Assembly (NCBI RefSeq): GCF_036227125.1
Contig: NZ_CP109435.1
Coordinates: forward strand, 4,898,001-4,962,000
DNA: 64,000 nucleotides
Reading direction: 5' to 3'
DNA from: Streptomyces sp. NBC_01485
GTDB lineage: Bacteria; Actinomycetota; Actinomycetes; Streptomycetales; Streptomycetaceae
In this document: piece by piece, positions 25,946-33,921 of the stretch
Position numbering within the stretch: the first letter of the stretch is position 1
How the letters are laid out: each line of letters starts with the position of its first letter
Made by a program: the position numbers and the translations under genes
The notes under the pieces: model-generated
What the model was told of the DNA's origin: nothing
Database searches by the model: none
The model's input: only the letters and a program-made list of their open reading frames with translations

Positions 25946-26275
25946 GTGCTCTCGCAGACGCCCGAACCGGCCGGCGCGACGCTCGACGTCTGCGGGCGTG
26001 AACGACGCCTGGCTGCCCGGCCCCGGGAACGCTACAGCGCCGTGCGGCAGCTCCTGGACGACGGCAGCACGCTGGAGGAGATCTGCCGGACACTGCGGCT
26101 GGACCGGTCCGCCGTGCGTCGCTTCGCCCGCGCCACCAGCACCGACGAGCTCCTGTTCAAGGTGACGAACCGGTCCACCATCCTGGACGAGTACACGCCT
26201 ACCTGAACCAGCGGTGGAACGAGGGATGCCGCAGCAGTGCCCAACTGCACGAGGAGGCGGTTGTGGGTGCCGAAT
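25946..26275 (+). pseudogene. ISL3-family transposase fragment, frameshifted
   Basis: The first frame (to 26206) reads RERYSAVRQLLDDGSTLEEI and RLDRSAVRRFARATSTDELL, typical of the helix-turn-helix region of ISL3 transposases. The homology continues past the stop in another frame as YLNQRWNEGCRSSAQLHEEA, so a single-base shift occurred near 26195. The zinc-finger N-terminus and the DDE catalytic core are absent. No terminal inverted repeats or target duplication could be identified. Confidence 0.75.
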
Positions 26276-26289
26276 CTGCGGGTGGCGGC

Positions 26290-26640
26290 GGCCTCGAGGT
26301 GACCTCGGACACGGTAAGGAAATGGCGCTCACGGTTCGCTGCCCGGCGGGCCTGGCGGATATGCCGCCGCCGGGCCGGCGCAAGGCGGACCTGGTACTCA
26401 GTGAGGACGAGCAGGCCCAGTCGACGCGCTGGGCGAGGTGGGCGAAGACCGCGCAGTTCCTGGCTTTGCGGGCGGGGATCGTGCTGCGGTGCGCGGAGGG
26501 CGGGACGAACAAGCGGGTTGCCGCCGAACTCGGCGTGGTCGAGCGGTCGGTGAACCGCTGGCGGGCCCGTTTCGTCGCCCACCGGCTGGACGGGCTGACC
26601 GACGAGTGTCTGTCACTGTCGCGACACCTGAACAACGGTT
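26290..26640 (+). pseudogene. IS630-family transposase fragment
   Basis: Two segments match the N-terminal helix-turn-helix repeats of IS630-type transposases: VTSDTVRKWRSRFAARRA in one frame, and RKADLVLSEDEQAQSTRWA, NKRVAAELGVVERSVNRWRA and RLDGLTDE in the next. The catalytic DDE part is missing. It abuts the ISL3 fragment, which makes a nested insertion-sequence graveyard just before the glycosyltransferase pair. Confidence 0.75.
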
Positions 26641-26768
26641 CTGCAGAACGGCACGGTGTGTGTTCTGGCCTCGTCGCGATGGAGCCTGCGGCGGGCCGCG
26701 CTGAGGCGAGGACGCCCGCGTATGTGACGGATTCGTACGAGGGTGCTAATAGGGTAATGTGACGGCCC

Positions 26769-28127
26769 ATGATAAGCCCCAACAACCTCACTGCCGCTTC
26801 TCAGCACCGAGCAGGCGATGTGGGGTCCTCCGGAACCCGCCGGAGAAAGGGCATACGTTGGTCGCGCCGGTGGATGCTCCCCGCGCTGATCGCCGTCGCG
26901 TACATAGTTCTCCAGATCGTCGGCAGGCCCACCCTGGCGCCGGCCAATGACGCCTACCGTTACAACAAGGCCGCGCTGCAGCTCCTCGGTGACTCTCCGG
27001 AGCAGGCGCACCGGACCGCGTTGAAGGCGTACTGCCACGACAAGGTGCGATGGGAGACCCGTTACCACGGGCTGAGGCCGGAGAACCTGCGCGATGACGC
27101 TGCTTCGTACCCCTCGCCGGCGAAGCGTTTTTCCGCCTGCATGGCGGCGTCGGCTGACGGGCTGAAACCGACCAGCCCTCGCTATGCGCGCATATTCGAT
27201 GTCCGGCCGGGGGTCCCGGTGATGGCCGCGCCGTTTATCGCCGTGTTCGGCGCGGGTTCGGGACTGCTCGTCACCTCGGTCCTGTTCACCGTTGCCGGCG
27301 GCCTTTTCGCCTACCTGCTGCTGCGCGCCGTGGGGGTGCCTGCAAGAGTCGCCCTGCTCGGACAGGCCTTCTTCTACGCCTGTCCGATCGGCTGGTGGGG
27401 TGGATACCCCCTCACCGAGGGCCCTGTCCTCGCTCTCACCATGAGTGCCTTGCTGGGTGCGTGGTGGCTGTTCAATCGTCGCCTCACCGCAGGGACGATC
27501 CTGCTCGCCGGGTCCATGGTGGTGGGCACAGCCGTCAAGTACTCGACCTTCCTGCTCGTCGCCGGGGCATTGGCAGCCGCTGCGGCGCTGTGCCTGGCAC
27601 TGGTGGCCGGCACCAGGCATCGGGGCACGTATCTCATGGCTGCCCTGAACGCGGCCGTGGTTCTCGGCATCGGTGCGCTGAGCGTCCACTACAACCTGCC
27701 GGGCAGTACCGAGACGTTGCAGGACACCTTCACTGATCACTTCGCCCAGTCCGATGTCGCCGCCCCCTGGCCCATGCTGGGCGAGCTGAACGGCAACTAC
27801 TGGACCAGTTGGATTCAGGAGGAGGTCCGCAGCCCCTGGCTCATCGCTGCTGTCGGCCTCGGCACATGGGGCCTGTTCCGGCACAGCCGCGCGCTCGGCT
27901 GGATCGTTCTGGCCGTCGGACTGACCGGAATCGCGGCCGAGATCGCGCACCCCGTCGACAGCCAGGCCGACCGGCTCATGCTCAACGTGTGGGTCATCGC
28001 CGTCCTCGGCCTGCCGCTCCTGCTGCACCAGCTCATCCAGGGGCGTGCGGACGGTGAGGTGGTTCCGCAGCCTCCTGTTGACGGCACCGCGTCCGACAGC
28101 CGGCCCGTGGCCCAGAGCGCTCGCTGA
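26769..28127 (+). CDS. Polytopic GT-C-like membrane glycosyltransferase
   Basis: A 452-residue integral membrane protein with about ten hydrophobic helices. After the first (about 37-55) comes a periplasmic-type loop with NDAYRYNKAALQLL, where the acidic residue sits where GT-C enzymes carry their catalytic D/E. A long hydrophilic loop (about 75-140) precedes the remaining helices. GT-C enzymes transfer sugars from polyprenyl-phosphate donors on the outer membrane face. Its stop codon lies inside a palindrome shared with the convergent polyprenol-phosphate-mannose synthase gene, which could make the donor. A homology search is needed for the exact family; the membrane topology is clear. Confidence 0.65.
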   Translation: MISPNNLTAASQHRAGDVGSSGTRRRKGIRWSRRWMLPALIAVAYIVLQIVGRPTLAPANDAYRYNKAALQLLGDSPEQAHRTALKAYCHDKVRWETRYHGLRPENLRDDAASYPSPAKRFSACMAASADGLKPTSPRYARIFDVRPGVPVMAAPFIAVFGAGSGLLVTSVLFTVAGGLFAYLLLRAVGVPARVALLGQAFFYACPIGWWGGYPLTEGPVLALTMSALLGAWWLFNRRLTAGTILLAGSMVVGTAVKYSTFLLVAGALAAAAALCLALVAGTRHRGTYLMAALNAAVVLGIGALSVHYNLPGSTETLQDTFTDHFAQSDVAAPWPMLGELNGNYWTSWIQEEVRSPWLIAAVGLGTWGLFRHSRALGWIVLAVGLTGIAAEIAHPVDSQADRLMLNVWVIAVLGLPLLLHQLIQGRADGEVVPQPPVDGTASDSRPVAQSAR

Positions 28128-28173
28128 ATCGAGGTCCGTCCTGCGGGCCCCGCAGGACGGACCTCGATTCAGC
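28123..28173. terminator. 25-bp perfect palindrome containing both stop codons
   Basis: GCTGAATCGAGGTCCGTCCTGCGGG (28123-28147) is followed after one base by its exact reverse complement (28149-28173). The stop codons of the convergent membrane glycosyltransferase (TGA 28125-28127) and mannose synthase (TCA 28169-28171) sit at matching positions in the two arms. It acts as a bidirectional terminator or cruciform. Confidence 0.85.
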
Positions 28174-28930
28174 CGCGTCGCAGGAGGGCCTTGGCCCTGT
28201 GCCCAAGGCCCCAGGCAGTCACCCGCCACAGCGCCTCCGCCACGATCGCGCGGCTCATCTTGCTGTCGCCCCGCTCCCGCTCGACGAAGGTGATCGGCAC
28301 CTCGACGACATGGAAACCGGACTTCACGGTCCGCCAGGCCAGATCAACCTGGAAGCAGTACCCCTGGGAAGCGACCTCGGCGATACCCAGTCCTTCCAGC
28401 GTCTCTTTGCGGAACGCCCGGAAGCCGCCGGTCACATCGCGGATGGGTACTCCCAGCATCAGACGGGAGTAGAGGCTGCCGCCTCGCGACAGGAACTCCC
28501 GGGACTTGGGCCAATTCACTACGCTCCCGCCGGGTACCCAACGGGACCCGAGCACCAGATCCGCACCGGGCAGCGCCGTGAGCAGGCGGGGCAGTTCCTC
28601 GGGGCGGTGAGAGCCATCGGCGTCCATCTCGACCAGGACGCCGTAATCGTTCTCGATACCCCAGCCGAACCCTGCCAGATACGCCGCGCCGAGGCCTTCT
28701 TTGCCCTTGCGGTGCAGAACGTGAATATGGTTGTCGCCGACGGCGAGCTCGTCCGCGATCTTGCCGGTGCCGTCCGGACTGTTGTCGTCGACGACAAGAA
28801 CGTGCGCATTGGGTACGGAACTGCGGACCCGAGAGGTAATCGATGCGATGTTCTCGGCCTCGTTGTAGGTCGGAATGATCACCAACACCGTGCCGAGCGG
28901 GCCTGTGGTCCGCTGACCGCCTTCACTCAC
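28169..28930 (-). CDS. ppm1: Polyprenol monophosphomannose synthase (GT2)
   Basis: A 253-residue cytosolic family-2 glycosyltransferase. Motifs in order are VIIPTYNEAENI (donor binding), VVDDNSPDGTG (first Asp pair), EMDADGSHRPEELP (DAD, metal/nucleotide), GSRWVPGG, RDVTGGFRAF and the SKM motif near the C-terminus (ERERGDSKMS). The enzyme makes polyprenyl-phosphate-mannose from GDP-mannose, the donor for protein O-mannosylation and lipid glycosylation in actinomycetes. It has no membrane helices, so it is the catalytic Dpm1-type part only. The GTG start (28928-28930) is supported by GAGGTGG about 11 bases upstream; longer in-frame starts lack homology. Convergent to a GT-C-like gene. Confidence 0.9.
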   Translation of the reverse strand: MSEGGQRTTGPLGTVLVIIPTYNEAENIASITSRVRSSVPNAHVLVVDDNSPDGTGKIADELAVGDNHIHVLHRKGKEGLGAAYLAGFGWGIENDYGVLVEMDADGSHRPEELPRLLTALPGADLVLGSRWVPGGSVVNWPKSREFLSRGGSLYSRLMLGVPIRDVTGGFRAFRKETLEGLGIAEVASQGYCFQVDLAWRTVKSGFHVVEVPITFVERERGDSKMSRAIVAEALWRVTAWGLGHRAKALLRRG

Positions 28931-29199
28931 TGCTGTATCCACCTCGTGTGCTTGCCGGCGCGGTGCAGAGGCCCGGCTTGTCCCCGTGAGCATACGGGCC
29001 GGAACGCGAACGGCAGTGCGAGGGGTGATAAGAGCGCCCGCATGGGAAATGGGTCTGTCGGCCCCGAGGCGGGCACTCGACTGGTAGATCGCTCGGCTGA
29101 GGCCCCGCCCCGGCGCACCCGCCGCTCTGAGTCCGTCCGGACCTGTCCGGGTTATTGACGTGCCAGCGACACGGTGGCTTGATGAACGATACGCGTATG

Positions 29200-29213
29200 T
29201 GGGAGCGCTCCCA
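29200..29213. promoter_or_regulatory. CebR operator (14-bp palindrome)
   Basis: TGGGAGCGCTCCCA matches all 14 positions of the CebR-box consensus, the cellobiose-responsive repressor site of cellulolytic Streptomyces. It lies 54 bases before the SGNH/CBM2 start codon, downstream of a TTGACT (29156-29161) -35-like hexamer, a position suited to repression. Confidence 0.88.
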
Positions 29214-29267
29214 CATCCATGCACCGCACCGCACTCCCACTCCCGCCCCGCTTCGGGAAGGACACCC

Positions 29268-30356
29268 GTGCGCAGCAGACACCACCCTCTCCTCGCCACT
29301 CTCCTGGCCGCCCTGCTCGTCTTCGCCGCCGGTTCAGGCCTGGCCGCCACCCCGTCCGTCGCCACCCCGTCCGCCGTGGCCCCGCCCGCCGCCGCCGCGA
29401 CCCCGGTACGGATCATGCCGCTCGGCGACTCCATCACCGGCTCCCCGGGCTGCTGGCGCTCCCTCCTCTGGAACCAGTTGGAGAACGCCGGTTACACCGA
29501 CATCGACTTCGTCGGCACCCTGAACGCCCAGGCCTGCGCCCTCACGCACGACGCCGACAACGAAGGCCACGGCGGCTTCCAGGCCACCGCCACCGCCGAC
29601 CAGAACCTGCTGCCCGGATGGCTGGCGGCGACCCTGCCGGACATCGTTGTCATGCACTTCGGCACCAACGACGTCTGGAGCAGCATCGCGCCGGACACCA
29701 TCCTGGCCGCGTACACCAAGCTGGTCGGCCAGATGCGGGCCGGCAACCCGGCGATGAAGGTGCTGGTCGCCCAGCTCATCCCGATCAATCCGAGCAGCTG
29801 CGCCGAGTGCGCCGCTCGTACGGTGGCCTTCAACCAGCGCATTCCGGCCTGGGCCCAGGGCATCACCACCGCGCAGTCGCCGGTGACCGTCGTCGACCAG
29901 TGGACGGGCTTCGACACGGCCACCGACACCAACGACGGCGTCCACCCCAACGCCTCCGGCGACGCCAAGATGGCGGCCCGCTGGTACCCGGCCCTGTCCG
30001 CCCTGCTCACCCCGGGTGACCCCGGTGACCCCGGTGACCCCGGTGACCCGGGGAACGGCGGCTGCTCGGCGGCCTTCCGGGCGGTGTCGGTGTGGCAGGG
30101 CGGCTACCAGGGTGAGGTGACGGTCACCAACACCTCGTCCACCGCGCCGATCTCCTCCTGGGCGGTGACCCTCGCACTCCCGACGGGCAGCCAGCTCACC
30201 CAGGTCTGGAACGGCGCACTGACCGGGACGACGGTGCGCAACGCCGGGTGGAACGGCACGGTGACGGCGGGGGCGAGCACCACCTTCGGCTTCATCGCGA
30301 GTACGCCGACCGGGGCGGGCACGCCTTCGGCGACGGCCACGTGCTCGGCGTCTTAG
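29268..30356 (+). CDS. Secreted SGNH/GDSL hydrolase with CBM2 (cellulose-binding)
   Basis: A 362-residue precursor. A signal peptide (about 1-28) leads to an SGNH hydrolase (about 45-235). Block I is IMPLGDSIT (catalytic Ser), block III MHFGTNDVW, and block V DTNDGVHPN with the catalytic Asp/His pair. A Gly-Asp-Pro repeat linker (about 243-256) joins a C-terminal family-2 carbohydrate-binding module with flanking Cys (GGCSAAF ... ATCSAS) and surface Trp residues. This is the layout of acetyl xylan or carbohydrate esterases that bind cellulose. The GTG start has GGAAGG upstream. A perfect CebR box upstream predicts induction by cello-oligosaccharides. Confidence 0.92.
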   Translation: MRSRHHPLLATLLAALLVFAAGSGLAATPSVATPSAVAPPAAAATPVRIMPLGDSITGSPGCWRSLLWNQLENAGYTDIDFVGTLNAQACALTHDADNEGHGGFQATATADQNLLPGWLAATLPDIVVMHFGTNDVWSSIAPDTILAAYTKLVGQMRAGNPAMKVLVAQLIPINPSSCAECAARTVAFNQRIPAWAQGITTAQSPVTVVDQWTGFDTATDTNDGVHPNASGDAKMAARWYPALSALLTPGDPGDPGDPGDPGNGGCSAAFRAVSVWQGGYQGEVTVTNTSSTAPISSWAVTLALPTGSQLTQVWNGALTGTTVRNAGWNGTVTAGASTTFGFIASTPTGAGTPSATATCSAS

Positions 30357-30368
30357 AGATTCGGCATC

Positions 30369-31703
30369 TTAGACAGACGCCGGAGTGACCAGCCGCGCAC
30401 GTTCGTAGAGTTCCCGTGCCGCCGGGTTGCCCAGGTGCGGACGGATCAGCCTGAACATGTTCCGCACCCGCTGATCCGCCCGCCCGGACTGGACGAACGG
30501 GTAGTCGTCCAACGCGAGATTCCACGTGACGCAGGCGGCTTCCAGGTGGCCGACGGACAGTTGGCGCTCGGCGAGAAGCCCCCGGCGGTGGACGCGCGTA
30601 CGCCGGTAAACATCGTGCCGCAATCTGTCGGCCTGCTGCAGTGCATCGACGGCGCCCACCCTGTCGCCCAATTCGTACCGCACCTGACTCGTGTGGTAAT
30701 TTAGGGCGGCGGGGTCGTATGCGCCGAAGATCTTCGCTCTGGATTCCGCCTTGTCCATAGCGACTTCGGCCTCCCGGAGGTACGTGAGAGCCTTGCTGCG
30801 TTCGCCGGTCTGGGCGGCGGCGTGCGCCTGCTGACCGACCAGGAAGGCCCGCATTCGCGGACCGGCGTTCGGAGAGGCGGCGGCAGCGGCGTCGGCCAGG
30901 CGCATCGCTTCCTCCCCGTGCCCCAGGTCCACGGCCTGGACGCTCATCCCCCGTAGCGTGGTGCAGTACGTCAGGTGATCCTCCGACGCTCCGGCAAGCT
31001 CCAACGCCTTGAGGTAGTACTGCTGGGCCAGGCCGTGAACACCTTCGTCGACGGCCATGTAACCGGTGAGATAGCAGAGGTCGGAAGCCGCCGCCATCAT
31101 CGCCTTGCGCACGCGGTCGGGAGCATCAGCCCGAAGGTAGGGGGCCACCGTGTTCACGAGAAACGCGGCGGCCATGGGGCGGGCATGGCGTCCACCGAAC
31201 CGATCGTCAAGGTCGGAGACCCGCTCGGTCATGGCGACGACCATGTCCACCTCAGGCATTCCCACCCGGTGCGTCCGGCCCTTCTGAACGGCCTCCATCC
31301 GGCCGACGACGTCCGGCCAGTTGGGCACGGTGAGGGCGACGGAGAACAGTCCTGCTCCTATCACGCTGCGCCGGGAGGGGTCCATGTCGTCGCTACCGAG
31401 ATCGACGAGCCCTTCCGCCGTACCCGGATGGGCGTTTGGCTGATCCTGGGGTGTGGGAAATCCGGCCTGGGCGTGGGTGACAGGGCGATGCAGTCGTCGC
31501 GACAGGGCTTCCAGGATCAACGGCCGCACAGCCTCTTTCGGCATGTGCCCCTTGAGCCACTGGTGAGCGGACGGTTCCCGGTAGTTGAGGGGGGTTCCCC
31601 GTTCCGTCCCCACGCGGTTCACGTCCTGGGCGAACCGGCGCAGGGTCCAGCCGGTCTCGCGGTACAGCCGCTCCAGATCGGTGTTCGGTTCCGGTGTGCT
31701 CAC
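30369..31703 (-). CDS. TPR-containing transcriptional regulator
   Basis: A 444-residue protein starting VSTPEPNTDLERL. The first 90 residues contain a helix-turn-helix-like region (TLRRFAQDVNRVGTERGTPLNYREPSAHQWLKG is split by a loop, as in many Streptomyces regulators). A hydrophobic stretch (about 115-130, RRSVIGAGLFSVALT) joins a C-terminal array of TPR-like helices (about 190-430). Proteins of this build usually regulate an adjacent small operon; here the divergently read three-gene cluster at 31.9-32.7 kb. The GTG has GAGGGG 5 bases upstream. The intergenic region of 167 bases must hold both promoters. Confidence 0.75.
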   Translation of the reverse strand: MSTPEPNTDLERLYRETGWTLRRFAQDVNRVGTERGTPLNYREPSAHQWLKGHMPKEAVRPLILEALSRRLHRPVTHAQAGFPTPQDQPNAHPGTAEGLVDLGSDDMDPSRRSVIGAGLFSVALTVPNWPDVVGRMEAVQKGRTHRVGMPEVDMVVAMTERVSDLDDRFGGRHARPMAAAFLVNTVAPYLRADAPDRVRKAMMAAASDLCYLTGYMAVDEGVHGLAQQYYLKALELAGASEDHLTYCTTLRGMSVQAVDLGHGEEAMRLADAAAAASPNAGPRMRAFLVGQQAHAAAQTGERSKALTYLREAEVAMDKAESRAKIFGAYDPAALNYHTSQVRYELGDRVGAVDALQQADRLRHDVYRRTRVHRRGLLAERQLSVGHLEAACVTWNLALDDYPFVQSGRADQRVRNMFRLIRPHLGNPAARELYERARLVTPASV

Positions 31704-31870
31704 TGGCCCCTCAACTCCTCGTGCTGGCGTGGCACTTAAAGCTCTTAAATCCTGCTGGCGCTCCAACGGTACCGCTGTGTGTAACCGTGCTGTTGCCTAG
31801 AGCAGCGAAGACCCCCGCGACCGCGCGACCGGCCCGGGGGCATGGCCAACGCTGAAAGAGGAGCGCCGAC

Positions 31871-32197
31871 ATGCCACAACTACCACACGCCCTCGAACGG
31901 ATCAGAGCCGCTTTCCGGCGACGCATCCCCGGCGGACCCGGCGAACCTGCTACGCCCCAGGTAGCGCCCCCGGCGCGCCCCGAGCGCCTCACCCCGGACG
32001 TCTGGGACGCGAGGCTGGTCGTCGTCCGCAGGCGACGCCGAGAGCGGCACGCGCCGCCCGCGCAGGTCCCGCAACCGCCCGCCGCGTGGGAGCGCACGGA
32101 GGTTCTCGTGCGGCTGCCGTACGCGGCAGCACTGGGCGGGGCACCCGGGAACGACCGTGCAGCCGCCCACGCGGACCCCTGGGGGGCTACCTCATGA
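31871..32197 (+). CDS. Small Arg/Pro-rich protein, first gene of mini-operon
   Basis: A 108-residue basic protein without signal or membrane helix, rich in Arg, Pro and Ala. Only short motifs such as PDVWDARLVVVRRRRRERH stand out. The ATG is preceded by GAGGAGC 9 bases upstream. Its stop overlaps the next gene's start (ATGA), which argues for translational coupling in a three-gene operon divergent from the TPR regulator. Function unknown. Confidence 0.65.
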   Translation: MPQLPHALERIRAAFRRRIPGGPGEPATPQVAPPARPERLTPDVWDARLVVVRRRRRERHAPPAQVPQPPAAWERTEVLVRLPYAAALGGAPGNDRAAAHADPWGATS

Positions 32198-32454
32198 ACG
32201 CCCAGGAGCTGAACGCCCAGGAGCGGGCCGGACGCGTCGCCCGTATCGGCAAGCGGCACCGTGACCCGGACGGCAGGGTCGGCATTCTCTCTGACGTTCT
32301 GCGCGGCACCGCCTACCTGCGCCCCGAGTGCGGCGGACGGGAATGGACCGTGCCCGTCGAGAACGTCGAGCCGGTCGCCGACAACGCCCAGGATGCCGAA
32401 AGGCTGCGCGTCAAGGTGGCCGAAGCGAACCGGCGCAGCAGGGGAGAACGGTGA
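32194..32454 (+). CDS. Small protein, second gene of mini-operon
   Basis: An 86-residue protein MNAQELNAQERAGRV. The core reads RVGILSDVLRGTAYLRPEC and REWTVPVENVEP, a compact beta-rich fold similar to small KOW/SH3-like proteins seen in Streptomyces regulator operons. It starts at an ATGA overlap with the first gene and ends in a GTGA overlap with the third. No enzyme motif. Confidence 0.7.
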   Translation: MNAQELNAQERAGRVARIGKRHRDPDGRVGILSDVLRGTAYLRPECGGREWTVPVENVEPVADNAQDAERLRVKVAEANRRSRGER

Positions 32455-32690
32455 CCCGCTCGACTGTCAGGGCTGACGCCGACCCGACGGACATGTCTGC
32501 GGAATGCGCGCTCGCGCAGCGTCCGGAATACAACAGCCTTCACCATGACTGCCGCCGGACCGAGGACATTCCGCTGCCCGGCGCTACGGGCATCGTGCTG
32601 GTGCCCCGCTGCTCATGCCGCTGCCACCCCTTCAACAAGGCGAGCAACAAGGGGCAAGGGCAACACCGATGCCCCCGCTCCGGCACATGA
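32451..32690 (+). CDS. Small Cys-rich protein, third gene of mini-operon
   Basis: A 79-residue protein from the GTGA overlap at 32451. It contains five cysteines, including the RCSCRCHP cluster near residue 54 and a C-terminal CPRSGT, which suggests metal binding. The cluster sits in a protein of low complexity otherwise. It closes the operon; a perfect 15-bp inverted repeat follows 25 bases later. Function unknown. Confidence 0.6.
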   Translation: MTRSTVRADADPTDMSAECALAQRPEYNSLHHDCRRTEDIPLPGATGIVLVPRCSCRCHPFNKASNKGQGQHRCPRSGT

Positions 32691-32715
32691 GCCGTCGCGC
32701 CTGGACGTGGCGCTG

Positions 32716-32751
32716 GAAATGTGACACTTCGGCGTAGAAGTGTCACATTTC
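32716..32751. repeat. TGTGACACTTC inverted repeat, copy 1
   Basis: GAAATGTGACACTTC / GAAGTGTCACATTTC: a perfect 15-bp stem with loop GGCGTA. It lies 25 bases after the mini-operon and could end it. Related palindromes occur at 42088, 44921 and 56334. Confidence 0.85.
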
Positions 32752-32830
32752 TGCGGGGAAGCCCCTGGAGGGGGCGCCGCTCAGCTTCGAAGACCCGCTG
32801 CGGTCGGGGCCGGCGGACCCGCCTCGACGA

Positions 32831-32898
32831 CGACCCGATCGTCTGAGCGACCCGATCGTCTGAGCGACTCGACCGTCTGAGCGACTCGGTCGTCTGAG
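32831..32898. repeat. 17-bp tandem repeat, four copies
   Basis: Four contiguous copies of CGACCCGATCGTCTGAG and close variants end 17 bases before the stop of the minus-strand lipoprotein gene. The region 32752-32915 otherwise holds nothing recognisable. Confidence 0.85.
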
Positions 32899-32915
32899 CT
32901 GCGGGTGTCAGACCG

Positions 32916-33719
32916 TTAGACCTGCACCCTCCCCTGCTTCCGTACGTCCGCCAGCCGTCGTACGCCGAGCTGTACGGCCGCCTGGGTCGCCGCGTTCGGG
33001 GCGTCGTCGAGGCCGCCGTTGGTGAGGGCGAAGGCGTCCTCGCCGGTGCGGACGGCGGCCACGTCCAGGGTGAGGACGGTCGGGTCGCCGCCGGCGTTCT
33101 CCCCGGTCGGCGCCCAGATCGTCAGGGTCACGCGCAGGCCCTGGCGGACGTCGCCCACCTCCGGCAGCGGCAGCTCGGACACCTGCACGTCCAGCACGGC
33201 GTCGCCGGTCGCCTTGGCGGTGAACCGGGCGCACGTCTGCGGCATCGTCTTCAGCCAGGCCAGCGTGCGGTCCACGGCCGCCCGGGGGCTGCCGGTGAGC
33301 TGGTAGCGGAGCTGGGCGCCGGTGTCGGGGTCGTCGAGTGCGACGACCGCGCGGGCGGGACCGCCGAGCAACTCGTCGGCGTAGAGGGCGTCGAGGAGTC
33401 TCTGGCAGTCGGGGGCGGCGGTGGTCGCCTTGAGCATGCCGTCCCGCCAGGTGGCGGCGCCCCGGGTCGGGGTCCAGGGCGCGCCGAGGTCGCTGTCGGT
33501 GATGAGAGCGGCGTGCGCCTGCGCGTCGGTGAGGACGGAGGTCCGGCCTCCGGTCGCCGGCGCGGTGGGCGCGGCCGACGACCGTACGACGGTGGGTGTG
33601 GCCGGGGCGGCGGTCGGCGGGTGCTCCAGACCGAGGGTGGCGCACCCGGTGGTGACGGTGGTGAGCAGGAGAAGGGCGGAGGTGGAGGCCAGGCGGGTGC
33701 GGCGGGTGCGGCGGGTCAT
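32916..33719 (-). CDS. Lipoprotein with sensor-like domain
   Basis: A 267-residue precursor. The signal (MTRRTRRTRLASTSALLLL) ends at a lipobox-like VTTGC near residue 25, so the mature protein is probably membrane-anchored by diacylglycerol. A Pro/Ala/Thr linker (about 33-60) precedes a globular domain (about 62-260) with two conserved Cys (APDCQRL and PQTCARF). The pattern resembles extracellular 'sensor' domains of Streptomyces. The ATG has GGAGG at 8 bases. Monocistronic. Confidence 0.7.
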   Translation of the reverse strand: MTRRTRRTRLASTSALLLLTTVTTGCATLGLEHPPTAAPATPTVVRSSAAPTAPATGGRTSVLTDAQAHAALITDSDLGAPWTPTRGAATWRDGMLKATTAAPDCQRLLDALYADELLGGPARAVVALDDPDTGAQLRYQLTGSPRAAVDRTLAWLKTMPQTCARFTAKATGDAVLDVQVSELPLPEVGDVRQGLRVTLTIWAPTGENAGGDPTVLTLDVAAVRTGEDAFALTNGGLDDAPNAATQAAVQLGVRRLADVRKQGRVQV

Positions 33720-33921
33720 CGGGGGTGCCTCCAGGAGTACGCGCGCGGGGGTGCCTCCCCTCACGGCACCATCGCCGCCCCGCCGCGACCAGCGCGGCGG
33801 TCCGTACGGGTTACCGGCGTTGCTGCGGGTGGGTGGGCGAAGGGGGTGCGGGCGCGGCCGCATAGGGTCGGGAACGACCGTGGTGTGCGAGCGATACGTG
33901 GCGTGCGTGAGGAGTCCTGAG

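Noticed and set aside
25946..26206. Intact 86-residue transposase or regulator
   Set aside because: Homology continues in another frame past the stop, so it is a frameshifted ISL3 fragment.
32716..32751. CRP/FNR-type operator (TGTGA...TCACA)
   Set aside because: The half-sites are separated by 18 bases, too far for the usual N6 spacing; a stem-loop explains the symmetry better.
32831..32898. CRISPR array
   Set aside because: Units of 17 bp are contiguous without spacers; the same is true for tandem repeats at 60, 10647 and 52489.
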